Assembly (NCBI RefSeq): GCF_002029255.1
Contig: NZ_MZGT01000002.1
Span: 1-64,000 of the forward strand
Length of the DNA: 64,000 nucleotides
Reading direction: 5' to 3'
Source of the DNA: Clostridium chromiireducens
Lineage (GTDB): Bacteria > Bacillota > Clostridia > Clostridiales > Clostridiaceae
Under the pieces are notes generated by a model that saw only the letters and a program-made list of their open reading frames with translations, did not search any database and was not told the DNA's origin. Within the stretch, counting starts at the first letter, position 1. Every line of letters starts with the position of its first letter. Of the stretch, positions 1-7,950 are shown in pieces. The position numbers were made by a program, and so were the translations under genes.

Positions 1-202
1 ATCTAATTATTAATACTCGAATTTAAGCATAATCAAAAAATAGATTATTATTTCTAATTCTTATTGATATAGATGATCAGTAACAACAAACTATATACAG
101 AATTTTTTATTATTTTCTTTCACGTTCTTTAGAAAGTAACAAAAAGAAAAGATTATTCATATTATTATATATATAATATTGTTGTACATGGAGAGGAAGA
201 AA

Positions 203-508
203 ATGAGCAACGGTAACTGTTATGATACTGATTTCAATACTCTTGGAGCAAATAATGAACCTATTAGTGATTTGACGTTATCTACAATGGTCGTAGGAAA
301 TCAAGAGGCAGTATTAAACCGATTAGTAACTGTGCTATTATTCTTATATGCATTCACTAATCAAAATTTTATTTGTTATCTGATAAATATGAATGAAAAA
401 CTATTATGCAACCAATTGTGTCTTACAGATAAGTTAGTAGATAATCTAATGGATAGTCTTGCTAATTGTCAAAGTGACCTTGATAATTGTAGAAGAAAGC
501 ATCACTAA
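203..508 (+). CDS. Small hypothetical protein, 101 aa
   Basis: I do not recognise this protein. The ATG at 203 is preferred over an in-frame upstream start at 179 because GAGAGGAAG lies just before it. The product starts MSNGNCYDTD, has one hydrophobic stretch near residues 39-58 that could be a single membrane or buried helix, and ends in a polar tail with spaced cysteines (CQSDLDNC). It has no signal peptide and no catalytic motif. The stop codon sits inside the left arm of a strong terminator, so this is a complete single-gene unit. Small cysteine-bearing clostridial proteins can be spore or envelope components, but nothing here proves that. Confidence 0.6.
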   Translation: MSNGNCYDTDFNTLGANNEPISDLTLSTMVVGNQEAVLNRLVTVLLFLYAFTNQNFICYLINMNEKLLCNQLCLTDKLVDNLMDSLANCQSDLDNCRRKHH

Positions 509-542
509 AAGAGAGCTATTAAATAGGCTCTCTTTTAGTGAT
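501..542 (+). terminator. Rho-independent terminator overlapping the stop codon
   Basis: A perfect 16-bp inverted repeat (501-516 with 527-542) has a 10-nt loop. The left arm contains the TAA stop of the preceding gene. The right arm carries a TCTTTT run rather than a long downstream T-tract. Arms this strong may stop transcription in either direction. Confidence 0.75.
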
Positions 543-574
543 TATAAACTCAAATTATTAAAGGAGTAGAATTA

Positions 575-610
575 ATGTATGAAAGAGAGTATGTTTTGAT
601 TGAAGATTAA
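575..610 (+). CDS. Possible 11-codon leader peptide
   Basis: AAAGGAG at 560-566 is followed at normal spacing by ATG and an 11-codon frame (MYEREYVLIED) ending in TAA. The frame lies between the terminator of the previous gene and a paired hairpin structure upstream of the ATP-cone gene. It could be a translated leader or a decayed gene start. Only the ribosome site and the short frame support it. Confidence 0.2.
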   Translation: MYEREYVLIED

Positions 611-680
611 AAAATGCTTTTTAGGGCAAAATATCTACATTGTATAAATAATATATAATGATTGTGTATTTAAAATGATT

Positions 681-810
681 TTATCTGATGTCTAGCCACT
701 GTAACACTCCCATCCTCTATAAAGGTGGGGGATAACAGTGGCACGACATTAGATAAGTTCAAATAAGATTCAGATGGAGATCAAACTCCACCTGAATCAA
801 GTTTCACTTG
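681..810 (+). ncRNA. Tandem-hairpin structured leader of unknown class
   Basis: Hairpin 1 has outer arms 681-692 and 745-756 (one G-U-type mismatch), middle arms 695-702 and 735-742 (GCCACTGT with ACAGTGGC) and an inner C-rich/G-rich stem. Hairpin 2 pairs 767-779 with 786-798 (GATTCAGATGGAG with CTCCACCTGAATC, one mismatch). A tiny third stem CAAGT/ACTTG follows at 798-810, directly before the ribosome binding site of the ATP-cone gene. The set could be a cis-regulatory leader, a small RNA or a mobile hairpin repeat. A related CTCCCA/TGGGAG stem with a TAAC tract occurs at 41027-41144. I cannot match it to a named riboswitch class. Confidence 0.5.
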
Positions 811-830
811 ATAGAAAGGTGGCAAAGCAT

Positions 831-1106
831 ATGAATATAATAAAAAAGGATGGCAGATTAGAAGAGTTCAGTATTTCAAAGATAAAGAGATCTATCTTAA
901 ATGCGTCACAAGAAGCTTTAGAGCCATTAACAGATTCAGATCTTAAAGTGATTGAAAGTGAAATAATGAACATATTAAAGATTATTAATAGAGAAAAAAC
1001 TTCATCATATGAAATCTTTGCAATTATTTTAAATGTACTTAAAACATTGGAGTTTAATAACGTAGGAAAAGCATATTTAAATGCATCTATAAGTTTTTAT
1101 AGATAA
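831..1106 (+). CDS. Stand-alone ATP-cone domain protein, 91 aa
   Basis: The protein starts MNIIKKDGRLEEFSISKIKR, which matches the start of the ATP-cone domain (basic-DGR-x-E-x-F, then K-I-x-x-S-I). That domain is the nucleotide-sensing module of NrdR and of ribonucleotide reductase large subunits. The rest is helical and ends with the usual aromatic region (YLNASISFYR). Nothing else is attached: there is no zinc ribbon as in NrdR and no reductase domain. The ATG at 831 is chosen because GAAAGGTGG precedes it at 815-823; an in-frame ATG at 774 lies inside the upstream hairpin. A nucleotide-binding regulatory role is inferred. The partner is unknown. Confidence 0.7.
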   Translation: MNIIKKDGRLEEFSISKIKRSILNASQEALEPLTDSDLKVIESEIMNILKIINREKTSSYEIFAIILNVLKTLEFNNVGKAYLNASISFYR

Positions 1107-1109
1107 CCA

Positions 1110-1165
1110 ACCGAAAGAGAAGTTACTTTGACTCGACTGCTAGAAAAAAATAACTTCTCTTTTTG
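1110..1165 (+). repeat. Short palindromic element, copy A (deletion derivative)
   Basis: This is the shortest copy of the long-palindrome family. It keeps the left-end motif ACCGAAAGAGAAG, an ACTCG-x-CTGCTAGAAAA stretch and the right-end arm. Arms 1114-1125 and 1151-1162 pair (AAAGAGAAGTTA with TAACTTCTCTTT). The whole core present in copies E, F and G is missing. It lies 4 bp after the ATP-cone gene and could work as its terminator. Confidence 0.65.
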
Positions 1166-1422
1166 CTGTAGTATATATTTTAAATCATAAATCAAATTTA
1201 TGATTGTGTACCTATAAAAAAGGCACACCTATAAGTACAATTACAAATAAGCATACCTTTTATATAATTTATTCTATTCTAAATCCCAAATGTTGTGCTA
1301 ATCATATCCATAAAAAACAATTTTATATGAATATATGATAAAAAAACTACATTTTTTTAAATTTACCTTTAATGCCATGACTTTTTTTGTTAAAATCAAA
1401 TATAAGGAGGTGGCGGACTGTT
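1166..1422. other. AT-rich intergenic stretch
   Basis: I see no gene here. A short inverted repeat (AAATCATAAA near 1182 with TTTATGATT near 1197) is visible. The only clear signal is AAGGAGGTGG at 1404-1413, the ribosome site of the next gene. The promoter of the first autolysin should be here, but I cannot place a convincing -35/-10 pair. Confidence 0.4.
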
Positions 1423-3693
1423 TTGAATATTAAAAAGAAACTTATTACTTTTGTCTTAGCTTTTGCAATGGTACTAAGTTTTATTCCGACGTTAAGTGTA
1501 CAAGCGGCAACTACTGATTTTAAAATAATATCAGACAGTAAGGTTACTGCGAAACAAGCTAAAAAATGGGCCAAATCAAAGGGAGCAACGGACACTTTTG
1601 CAGATTTAGCGGATCTTTATTTTGAGTATTCATCAGATCATGGTGATGTGAATCCAGCTATTGCGTATGTCCAAGCAGCAAAAGAAACTGGGTTTGGAAA
1701 ATTTGGTGGAGTCTTAGATGAAAGTTATCACAATCCATGTGGACTTAAAAACCCATCGGGTGGTGGTGACACTGACCCAAATGCTCATCAAAAATTTGAT
1801 AGTTGGGATGATGGTGTACAAGCGCATTTAGATCATTTAGCTTTATATGCAGGAGCTAGTGGATATCCAAGAGAGGATACTTATGATCCTAGACATTTTG
1901 TAACTATTAAAGGTAAGGCAACTACGGTAAACTCTTTAGGTGGAAAATGGGCTCCAAGTGCTACATACGGTGAAGAAGTAAATAAATTATACAAAAATTT
2001 ATTAGATTATGCTGGAGTAGATTATCCAAAAGATAGTGTTGACAATTCTACAAGTAATGGAAACACTAATAACAACAATACTGGTAGCGGTGGATCATCT
2101 AATGCAGCTCCAAATCCAGGAAAGCCTGAAAGCAAACCGGGTCCAGTAAATGCATCTGATGTTATTGCAGAAAACAAGCCTCAAAATGAAAATAAGCCAC
2201 AAGAGGATAAGCCTAATATAACATCTAATATTGGTTGGAAGAATGAAAATGGAGCTTGGTATTATTACAAATCAGATAATACAAAAGCAATTGGATGGAT
2301 TAATCCTGATGGCAATTGGTATTACTTAAGAGATGATGGAAAAATGGCAACTGGATGGGTAAATTACAATAGTAAATGGTACTATTTTGATAAATCAGGG
2401 ATCATGGTTAAAGGGTGGAAGCAATTAAATAATGATTGGTACTTTTTAACGTCTTCAGGTGCTATGGCAACTGGAATCCAATATGACGGTTCAAATTGGT
2501 ATTACTTAAAAGATTCAGGAGTCATGGCTACTAATAGTGGATGGACTAAAATAAATAATAAATGGTACTACTTTGACAAAGGTGGAATATTAAAGACTGG
2601 TTGGATTAAGGATAACAAAAACTGGTATTACCTTCAAGGCGATGGTATTATGGTAACAGGTCTTTCTAAAATAAATAATAAAATCTATATGCTAAACAGC
2701 AGTGGTGCCATGGAAATAGGTTGGATTAAGATAAATAACAATTGGTATTATTTCAATACTGATGGTAGTATGGCAACAGGCTGGATTGTAGAGAATGGAG
2801 TTTATTATTATTTATATGACACTGGAGCTATGGCTAAAGGATGGATTAATATTGATGGAGTATGGTACTATATAAAGGATAGTGGTGCTATGGCAACAGG
2901 CTGGGTTACATCAAATGGAGATTCATACTATCTAGATACAACAACAGGAAGAATGCTTACTAATACTACAGTAGGTGGTTATAAGATTGGTTCAGATGGA
3001 AAGAAACAAAATTCATCTAACCAAGATACAGGAAATTCGGGAATTCAGCCACCACCAGTAGGTAGTGGAACTAATACGCCTTCAACTGGTAAGAAAACAA
3101 TAGTAATTGATCCAGGACATGATTATGGTAATGATTATGGAGCTGAAAGTACTATTGATGGAGTAACTTATAGTGAAACAGTATTAAATATGCAGGTTGC
3201 AGATAAATTAAAGACAGAGCTTCAAAATAGAGGGTATAATGTAATAATGACAAGAAATCTTGGAGAACGGCCTTCTTATGGTTCTTTAATTGACAGTCTC
3301 TCACATAGAGTTAATGTTGCTAATAATGCAAATGCAGATTTCTTTATAAGTATTCACCATAATTCAGCAGGTGAATCAGCTTATGGAGTGCTTAGTCTTT
3401 TCAGTACACAAGCTCAAGATGATACTTTTGGCGGCAGATTAGATAATGCTAGAATAGAAAAGAGTAAGAAAATGGCGACCCTTATAAATAATAACATAGC
3501 AAGCAAGCTTAATTTATATAATAGAGGTGGTCAGTCACAAAATCTATATGTATGTAGAAATACAAACATTCCGGCAGTATTAGTTGAAGTTGGATTTATA
3601 ACTAACAAAGAAGAAGCAATAAGATGCGCAGATCCAGCAAGTCAGCAAAAAGTGGCAGAAGCAATAGCAGAAACTATTGCTGCAAATATATAA
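1423..3693 (+). CDS. Bifunctional choline-binding autolysin (glucosaminidase + amidase), 756 aa
   Basis: A secreted peptidoglycan hydrolase that should bind choline on the wall. Residues 1-29 are a signal peptide (MNIKKKLITFVLAFAMVLSF, then VQA). Residues about 40-200 are a glucosaminidase-type domain (AIAYVQAAKETGFGKFGG). A polar linker follows, then about 12 choline-binding repeats at about 270-535 (pattern GW-x-WYY-x-G-x-M). Residues about 556-755 are an Amidase_3 N-acetylmuramoyl-L-alanine amidase with zinc ligands H566, E585 and H645 and catalytic E722. The start is the TTG at 1423, 9 nt after AAGGAGGTGG; upstream codons in frame lie before that site. The next gene is a paralogue with the same architecture. 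It probably acts in daughter-cell separation or wall turnover. Confidence 0.9.
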   Translation: MNIKKKLITFVLAFAMVLSFIPTLSVQAATTDFKIISDSKVTAKQAKKWAKSKGATDTFADLADLYFEYSSDHGDVNPAIAYVQAAKETGFGKFGGVLDESYHNPCGLKNPSGGGDTDPNAHQKFDSWDDGVQAHLDHLALYAGASGYPREDTYDPRHFVTIKGKATTVNSLGGKWAPSATYGEEVNKLYKNLLDYAGVDYPKDSVDNSTSNGNTNNNNTGSGGSSNAAPNPGKPESKPGPVNASDVIAENKPQNENKPQEDKPNITSNIGWKNENGAWYYYKSDNTKAIGWINPDGNWYYLRDDGKMATGWVNYNSKWYYFDKSGIMVKGWKQLNNDWYFLTSSGAMATGIQYDGSNWYYLKDSGVMATNSGWTKINNKWYYFDKGGILKTGWIKDNKNWYYLQGDGIMVTGLSKINNKIYMLNSSGAMEIGWIKINNNWYYFNTDGSMATGWIVENGVYYYLYDTGAMAKGWINIDGVWYYIKDSGAMATGWVTSNGDSYYLDTTTGRMLTNTTVGGYKIGSDGKKQNSSNQDTGNSGIQPPPVGSGTNTPSTGKKTIVIDPGHDYGNDYGAESTIDGVTYSETVLNMQVADKLKTELQNRGYNVIMTRNLGERPSYGSLIDSLSHRVNVANNANADFFISIHHNSAGESAYGVLSLFSTQAQDDTFGGRLDNARIEKSKKMATLINNNIASKLNLYNRGGQSQNLYVCRNTNIPAVLVEVGFITNKEEAIRCADPASQQKVAEAIAETIAANI

Positions 3694-3749
3694 TGAACTT
3701 AGATATACAGAATTGAAGATATGTACTTATAAAGTGCAAAATAAACTAT

Positions 3750-3840
3750 AGAAAGAGAAGGTGCTCTATTACGCGGTTGCTGGAAATAACTACAGTTATT
3801 TCTTGAATGAAATACTGCGTAAAAGGGTACCTTCTCTTAT
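3750..3840 (+). repeat. Palindromic element, copy B
   Basis: Outer arms GAGAAGGT (3755-3762) and ACCTTCTC (3829-3836) pair. Inner arms pair GAAATAACT with AGTTATTTC around 3783-3802. It carries the family motifs GCGGTTGCTGGAAA on the left and ATACTGCGTAAAAG on the right, but lacks the GTTGCACC core. It starts 57 bp after the autolysin stop. A 68-codon frame starting inside it is a by-product of the palindrome. Confidence 0.75.
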
Positions 3841-3841
3841 T

Positions 3842-4141
3842 TTATTGAACTATTTCTTTCATATGATCTATTCCAATAATTATATCATTATCAGAAGTTG
3901 GCATAAAATTATCAGTATCCTGATGATTATAATCAAGGCCTACTACAAAATTACCCTGATTAGATGAGTATACGATATAAGTTTTAGTTGTAGAGTTGTC
4001 ATATTTTTAAATGTAAGGCGTCCAAGAATTATAGTTATAGACATTAAAAATATTTATGGTAGAAATTGCATAAGAGAAAAAGCGATTTGTCTGTTTTATT
4101 AGCCCCCAAAACAATATGTTAAGTTGTATTATATATTGGAC
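3842..4141 (-). pseudogene. Decayed C-terminal gene fragment
   Basis: On the minus strand a protein-like frame runs from about 4141 to the TAA at 3842-3844 and is broken by one in-frame TAA at 4007-4009. The part after the break reads KYDNSTTKTYIVYSS, then NQGNFVVGLDYNHQDTDNF, and ends MKEIVQ. The part before it includes LIKQTNRFFSYAIS. The mixed composition and about 100 codons with one stop in such AT-rich DNA suggest a real gene remnant rather than chance. No start or ribosome site was found and I cannot name the family. It ends at palindrome copy B, which may mark how the gene was truncated. Confidence 0.45.
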
Positions 4142-4216
4142 AATCATCGTTAAATTCCAAGGATTTGGATTATGAAATTTTGTCCTTAAACCAAAGATGA
4201 ACGGAGGAACGCTGTT

Positions 4217-6217
4217 TTGAAAGCTATTAAGAAATTGACGACATTTTTCTTTGCATTTGTAATAGTTTTAGTACTAATTCCAATTACTAATGTAAAAGCA
4301 GCTGTTGCAGACAATAACATAATATCGAGTACAAAGGTAACAGTAAAACAAGCAGAAGAATGGGCTAAAGCTAATGGTGCAACTGATACATTTGTAGGAT
4401 TAGCACAGTTATACTGGAAATATGCACCGACTCACGGCAATGTTAATCCAGCGATTGCATATGTTCAAGCGGCTAAAGAAACAGGGTATGGAAGATTTGG
4501 AGGAGTTCTGGATGAGAGCTATAAAAACCCATGTGGAATGAAGACGAGTGTAGGGGGATCTGATACTGATCCTATTGCTCACCAAAGATTTAATACTTGG
4601 GATGAAGGTGTACAAGCTCATGTAGATCACTTAGCACTTTATGCAGGAGCTTCTGGTTATCCAAGAAGCAATACATATGATCCAAGACATTTTGCAACTA
4701 TTAAGGGTAAAGCTGTAACAGTAAATGCCTTGGGTGGAAAATGGGCTCCAAGTCTTACATATGGGGAAGAAGTTAATAAATTATATAATAATTTATTAAT
4801 ATCAGCAGGGCTAGTATCTCAGCCTACTAATGATGCCGATAGCACGAGTACTGGAACAAATTCAAGTACAGGGTCCACTTCGGGATCAAATACTACAACA
4901 AGTAAACCTCAAACAGCTTCGCCAGGGCCAACGGGAGCACAAGTGACTGAACCAATTAAAATTTCGACTGATAATAGTATAAATATTGCTTCTCCAATTG
5001 GATGGCAGCTAGAAGGTGGGAATTGGTATTTTTACAGATCAAATGGTAGTAAGGCGACTGGATGGATTAATCCTGATAATAACTGGTATTACTTATATAG
5101 TAACGGAGTTATGGCAAAAGGATGGATCTATTTAGGTGGGAAATGGTATTATCTTAAACCAAGTGGAGCAATGCAGCTTGGATGGGCGAAAGATAATAAT
5201 AAGTGGTATTATCTCCAAGGTGATGGAAGTATGACTACCGGCTTAAAACTAATCGATGGTAGAAAATATTTCTTAGATTCCAATGGTGCTATGAGAACAA
5301 GCTGGGTTTCGATTAGCGGTTATTGGTATTATTTTAATTCTGGTGGAGACATGCTAACAGGTTGGATTAAACCAGATGGAAATTGGTATTACCTATATTC
5401 TACTGGAATAATGGCAACAGGATGGATACAGCAAAATGGAAATTGGTACTATTTAGGAAACGGTGGTGCAAGAGCATCAGGCTGGGCTGTAGATGGAGGT
5501 AGTTACTATTATCTAGATCCAGCTACAGGTATTATGCTTAAAGGTGTAATTATAAATGGCTGGCAAATAGGGCCGGATGGAAAAAGAGGAAACAGGGTGC
5601 CTGGAAGCACTTCGGGAAAAGTAATAGTATTGGATCCAGGACATAACTTTGGCGGAGATGATGGTGCATATGCTACTCATAATGGAGTAACATATGTTGA
5701 ACGGGATCTAAATATGCAGGTTGCAGAAAAGTTGAAAGTAAAACTTGAGGCATTAGGTTATACAGTAATAATGACAAGAAATTCATCAGATAGAGAAACT
5801 ATTGCAGTTACTCAAAGTCTTACCAACAGAGTTAATATTGCTAATAATTCTGGTGCAGATTTATTCATAAGTCTACATCATAACGCTGCAGCTACAGCAT
5901 CAGTAAATGGTGTGGAAGTTTATTATAGTTCTAGGGCTCAAGATTCAAGTTTTGGTGGGGCTTATAGTGATTATAAGCTATCAACAAGTATGAATTTAGC
6001 ATCATCAGTAGCATCAGCTATTTCAAGCAGTACTGGTGCAACAAACAGAGGTCCTAGAGATAGTGGCTTATTTGTATGTAGAAATACAGCTATGCCTTCA
6101 ATATTAATTGAATTTGGATATTTAACAAATGCGAGTGAGGCTCAAAAAGTTTCAACTTGGTCTTATCAAGATAAAGAAGCAACGGCAGTTGCAAATGCAA
6201 TTGCTGCAGCAATTTAG
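4217..6217 (+). CDS. Bifunctional choline-binding autolysin, paralogue, 666 aa
   Basis: Same domain order as the gene before it. There is a signal peptide (about 1-29, ending VKA), a glucosaminidase-type domain (about 38-200, AIAYVQAAKETGYGRFGG), a Ser/Thr-rich linker, about nine choline-binding repeats (about 258-440) and an Amidase_3 domain (about 468-665). The amidase zinc ligands are H476, E495 and H554, and the catalytic glutamate is E632. The start is a TTG at 4217 after ACGGAGGAAC, mirroring the TTG start of its neighbour. It is about 90 aa shorter, mainly through fewer repeats and a shorter linker. The pair looks like a tandem duplication that has diverged. Both should cleave the glycan strand and the stem peptide bond of peptidoglycan in choline-decorated wall. 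Confidence 0.9.
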   Translation: MKAIKKLTTFFFAFVIVLVLIPITNVKAAVADNNIISSTKVTVKQAEEWAKANGATDTFVGLAQLYWKYAPTHGNVNPAIAYVQAAKETGYGRFGGVLDESYKNPCGMKTSVGGSDTDPIAHQRFNTWDEGVQAHVDHLALYAGASGYPRSNTYDPRHFATIKGKAVTVNALGGKWAPSLTYGEEVNKLYNNLLISAGLVSQPTNDADSTSTGTNSSTGSTSGSNTTTSKPQTASPGPTGAQVTEPIKISTDNSINIASPIGWQLEGGNWYFYRSNGSKATGWINPDNNWYYLYSNGVMAKGWIYLGGKWYYLKPSGAMQLGWAKDNNKWYYLQGDGSMTTGLKLIDGRKYFLDSNGAMRTSWVSISGYWYYFNSGGDMLTGWIKPDGNWYYLYSTGIMATGWIQQNGNWYYLGNGGARASGWAVDGGSYYYLDPATGIMLKGVIINGWQIGPDGKRGNRVPGSTSGKVIVLDPGHNFGGDDGAYATHNGVTYVERDLNMQVAEKLKVKLEALGYTVIMTRNSSDRETIAVTQSLTNRVNIANNSGADLFISLHHNAAATASVNGVEVYYSSRAQDSSFGGAYSDYKLSTSMNLASSVASAISSSTGATNRGPRDSGLFVCRNTAMPSILIEFGYLTNASEAQKVSTWSYQDKEATAVANAIAAAI

Positions 6218-6230
6218 AGTCTATAATAAG

Positions 6231-6440
6231 GGTATTGTGAAGCAATGAACAACCGAAATAGAATACATATATGTTCCGCAGGGCTGTGAAAAATTTCACT
6301 GGGAATATCTAAATGGAAATTTGCACCACATCTGCGTGTTCCTGTGACAAGCAAAAGTGGAACAACTTCCCATTAAGATATTCTAGCAGCTTATTTTTCA
6401 ATGCCTGACTCCACATATATGTATTCTATTTCTTTGTTTT
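6231..6440 (+). repeat. Palindromic element, copy C
   Basis: Outer arms pair: 6251-6273 (AACCGAAATAGAATACATAT) with 6414-6438. The core has the family asymmetry TTGCACC / GGAACAAC. It starts 13 bp after the autolysin stop. A nearly identical copy lies in opposite orientation at 20368-20570. Compared with that copy, C has lost about 11 nt of the innermost arm (CACAGGAACACG side), so its central stem is asymmetric. Confidence 0.8.
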
Positions 6441-6537
6441 GCTACCACATTAATTATTTCACATATACAGACCAAAGAATATATGAGTATTGTATTATAA
6501 ATATAAAAACTGTATGAAAAGACTTGAATATTCATTA

Positions 6538-6877
6538 AAGGTATTGTAATCAGAAAAATATAAAAATACTTGCATAAATATATCGCTATTTATGCTTACT
6601 ATTAAACAAAGAAAGTGGATGTATGTTTTTACGCAGTGTTCATCAGAAGATTTTACTGGCTATGATTCTTAGAATATAAGTTGTCCCAAATGTGCTTGTT
6701 CAAGGCGTAGTCCTTGAAGCAAGCACTTTGGGTACAACTTGTATTCTTAGAATCATCCAGCAAAATCTTCAAGGAACCGGAGTAAACACATATATCCACT
6801 TTCGGTTGTTCAGCAGTAAACTTAAATTAATCTCTTACTGCAAGTATTTTTATATTTCGGTGATACACAATACCTTT
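6538..6877 (-). repeat. 340-bp palindromic element, copy D
   Basis: The largest palindrome in the window. Outer arms 6538-6574 pair with 6839-6877 (AAAGGTATTGT with ACAATACCTTT, then TATAAAAATACTTGCA with TGCAAGTATTTTTATA). An inner palindrome at about 6647-6705 and 6711-6770 pairs over about 58 nt. On the minus strand it carries the family motifs ACCGAAAGTGGA, TCCGGTTCCTT, GTTGTACCC, GGGACAAC and AACACTGCGTAAAA. The outer flanking stem is shared with copy J. A 71-codon frame at 6692 lies wholly inside it and is an artefact. Confidence 0.8.
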
Positions 6878-7032
6878 ATAGGATACATGAACTTAATAAA
6901 AAATTAATAGATTATTTAGAGTATATGTATTGATAGTTTTCGCTTATTACACTATATTTGAAAGTAATAATATTTAGATAAATTAGATTTATCCTACAAG
7001 TTATAATAACTAAAATTTAAAGAGGTGAAAAA

Positions 7033-7431
7033 ATGGAGTGGTTAAGAAGATTTATGTACGGGAGATACGGGGGTGATAATTTATCAAAAGCATTGCTTGT
7101 CTTATCTTTTATATTATTAATGATAACAAATCTATTACCAAGAGCTTTAATTGGGCTTGAACTGATAGCATACATTCCAACATTAGTGTGTGTTTATAGA
7201 ATTTTTTCAAGGAATATATATAAGCGTCAGCAAGAGAATTATAAATATTTGAGAATAAGAAATTCTGCAATAGTTTGGTTTAGACGTAAGATGAATATAA
7301 CAAAGGATTTAAAGACTCATAAATATTTTACATGTCCAAATTGTAGGCAAAAATTGCGTGTCCCAAGAAAGCAGGGGAAAATTTCTGTAACATGTCCTAA
7401 ATGTAAAAATTCATTTAAAGGTAAATCATAA
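7033..7431 (+). CDS. Small membrane protein with C-terminal zinc ribbon, 132 aa
   Basis: A predicted inner-membrane protein. Residues about 18-38 and 42-60 are two hydrophobic segments. A basic region follows, then a zinc ribbon made of CPNC at residues 101-104 and CPKC at 121-124. The ATG at 7033 follows AAAGAGGTG at normal spacing. The tail should face the cytoplasm, since it is preceded by a run of Arg and Lys. The family is common in clostridia but I know of no proven function. It stands alone, between palindromic elements and a terminator. The zinc site suggests nucleic-acid or protein contact near the membrane, which is inference only. Confidence 0.75.
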   Translation: MEWLRRFMYGRYGGDNLSKALLVLSFILLMITNLLPRALIGLELIAYIPTLVCVYRIFSRNIYKRQQENYKYLRIRNSAIVWFRRKMNITKDLKTHKYFTCPNCRQKLRVPRKQGKISVTCPKCKNSFKGKS

Positions 7432-7518
7432 TATGAGAATATTACTTTTTGGAGAGATAATACTGACTGGGGACTATAGGTAGAAAAAAGAAAAATATGA
7501 TAGAAATATAATAAAAGG

Positions 7519-7560
7519 ACCTTCCATGATATATGCGTATTGTATTATATTATGGAAGGT
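7519..7560 (+). terminator. Terminator after the zinc-ribbon gene
   Basis: Arms 7519-7531 (ACCTTCCATGATA) and 7548-7560 (TATTATGGAAGGT) pair with a 16-nt loop and one imperfect position near the loop. The stem is followed by TATTGGTTTA rather than a strong T-run. Confidence 0.6.
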
Positions 7561-7950
7561 TATTGGTTTATGGTTCCGCGTAAAGGAAAAAGAGGTATTT
7601 TATCTAATAAGTGAGATAAACAAAGATTTTTATTGAGATATAATTAGTCCATTTATGTATTTATATGTCTAATGAGAAAAGTATATGGCTCTATAATTAA
7701 AATATGGTATAATTAAGTTAATTATTAATTTAGAGTAATTTATTACAGCATATTAATTTAAATGGTATGAATGCTCAATTTAAAAATATTAATTTATATA
7801 AATTAATATCTAACTAATAAAGAAAGATATATTGCCTTGGATAATTTGCCAGTTTGGTAAATCCGTAAATTAATATGATAATATAAATAACAATATGATG
7901 ACCGGTTTTTATTTAATTCTCAATTTTTACAATTTAGGAGGGCGACATTA
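7561..7950. other. Long AT-rich leader before the cadherin-like surface gene
   Basis: No gene is visible. Several TTAATTTATA-type direct repeats lie between about 7730 and 7810. A TATAAT lies in GGTATAATTAAG near 7710, but no good -35 pairs with it. AGGAGG at 7937-7942 is the ribosome site of the next gene. Confidence 0.4.

Noticed and set aside
3761-3967. 68-codon frame starting inside palindrome copy B
   Set aside because: It begins with no ribosome site in a hairpin arm and its second half is the antisense of the minus-strand remnant.
6692-6907. 71-codon frame inside palindrome copy D
   Set aside because: It reads through the loop and right arm of the palindrome and has no ribosome site.
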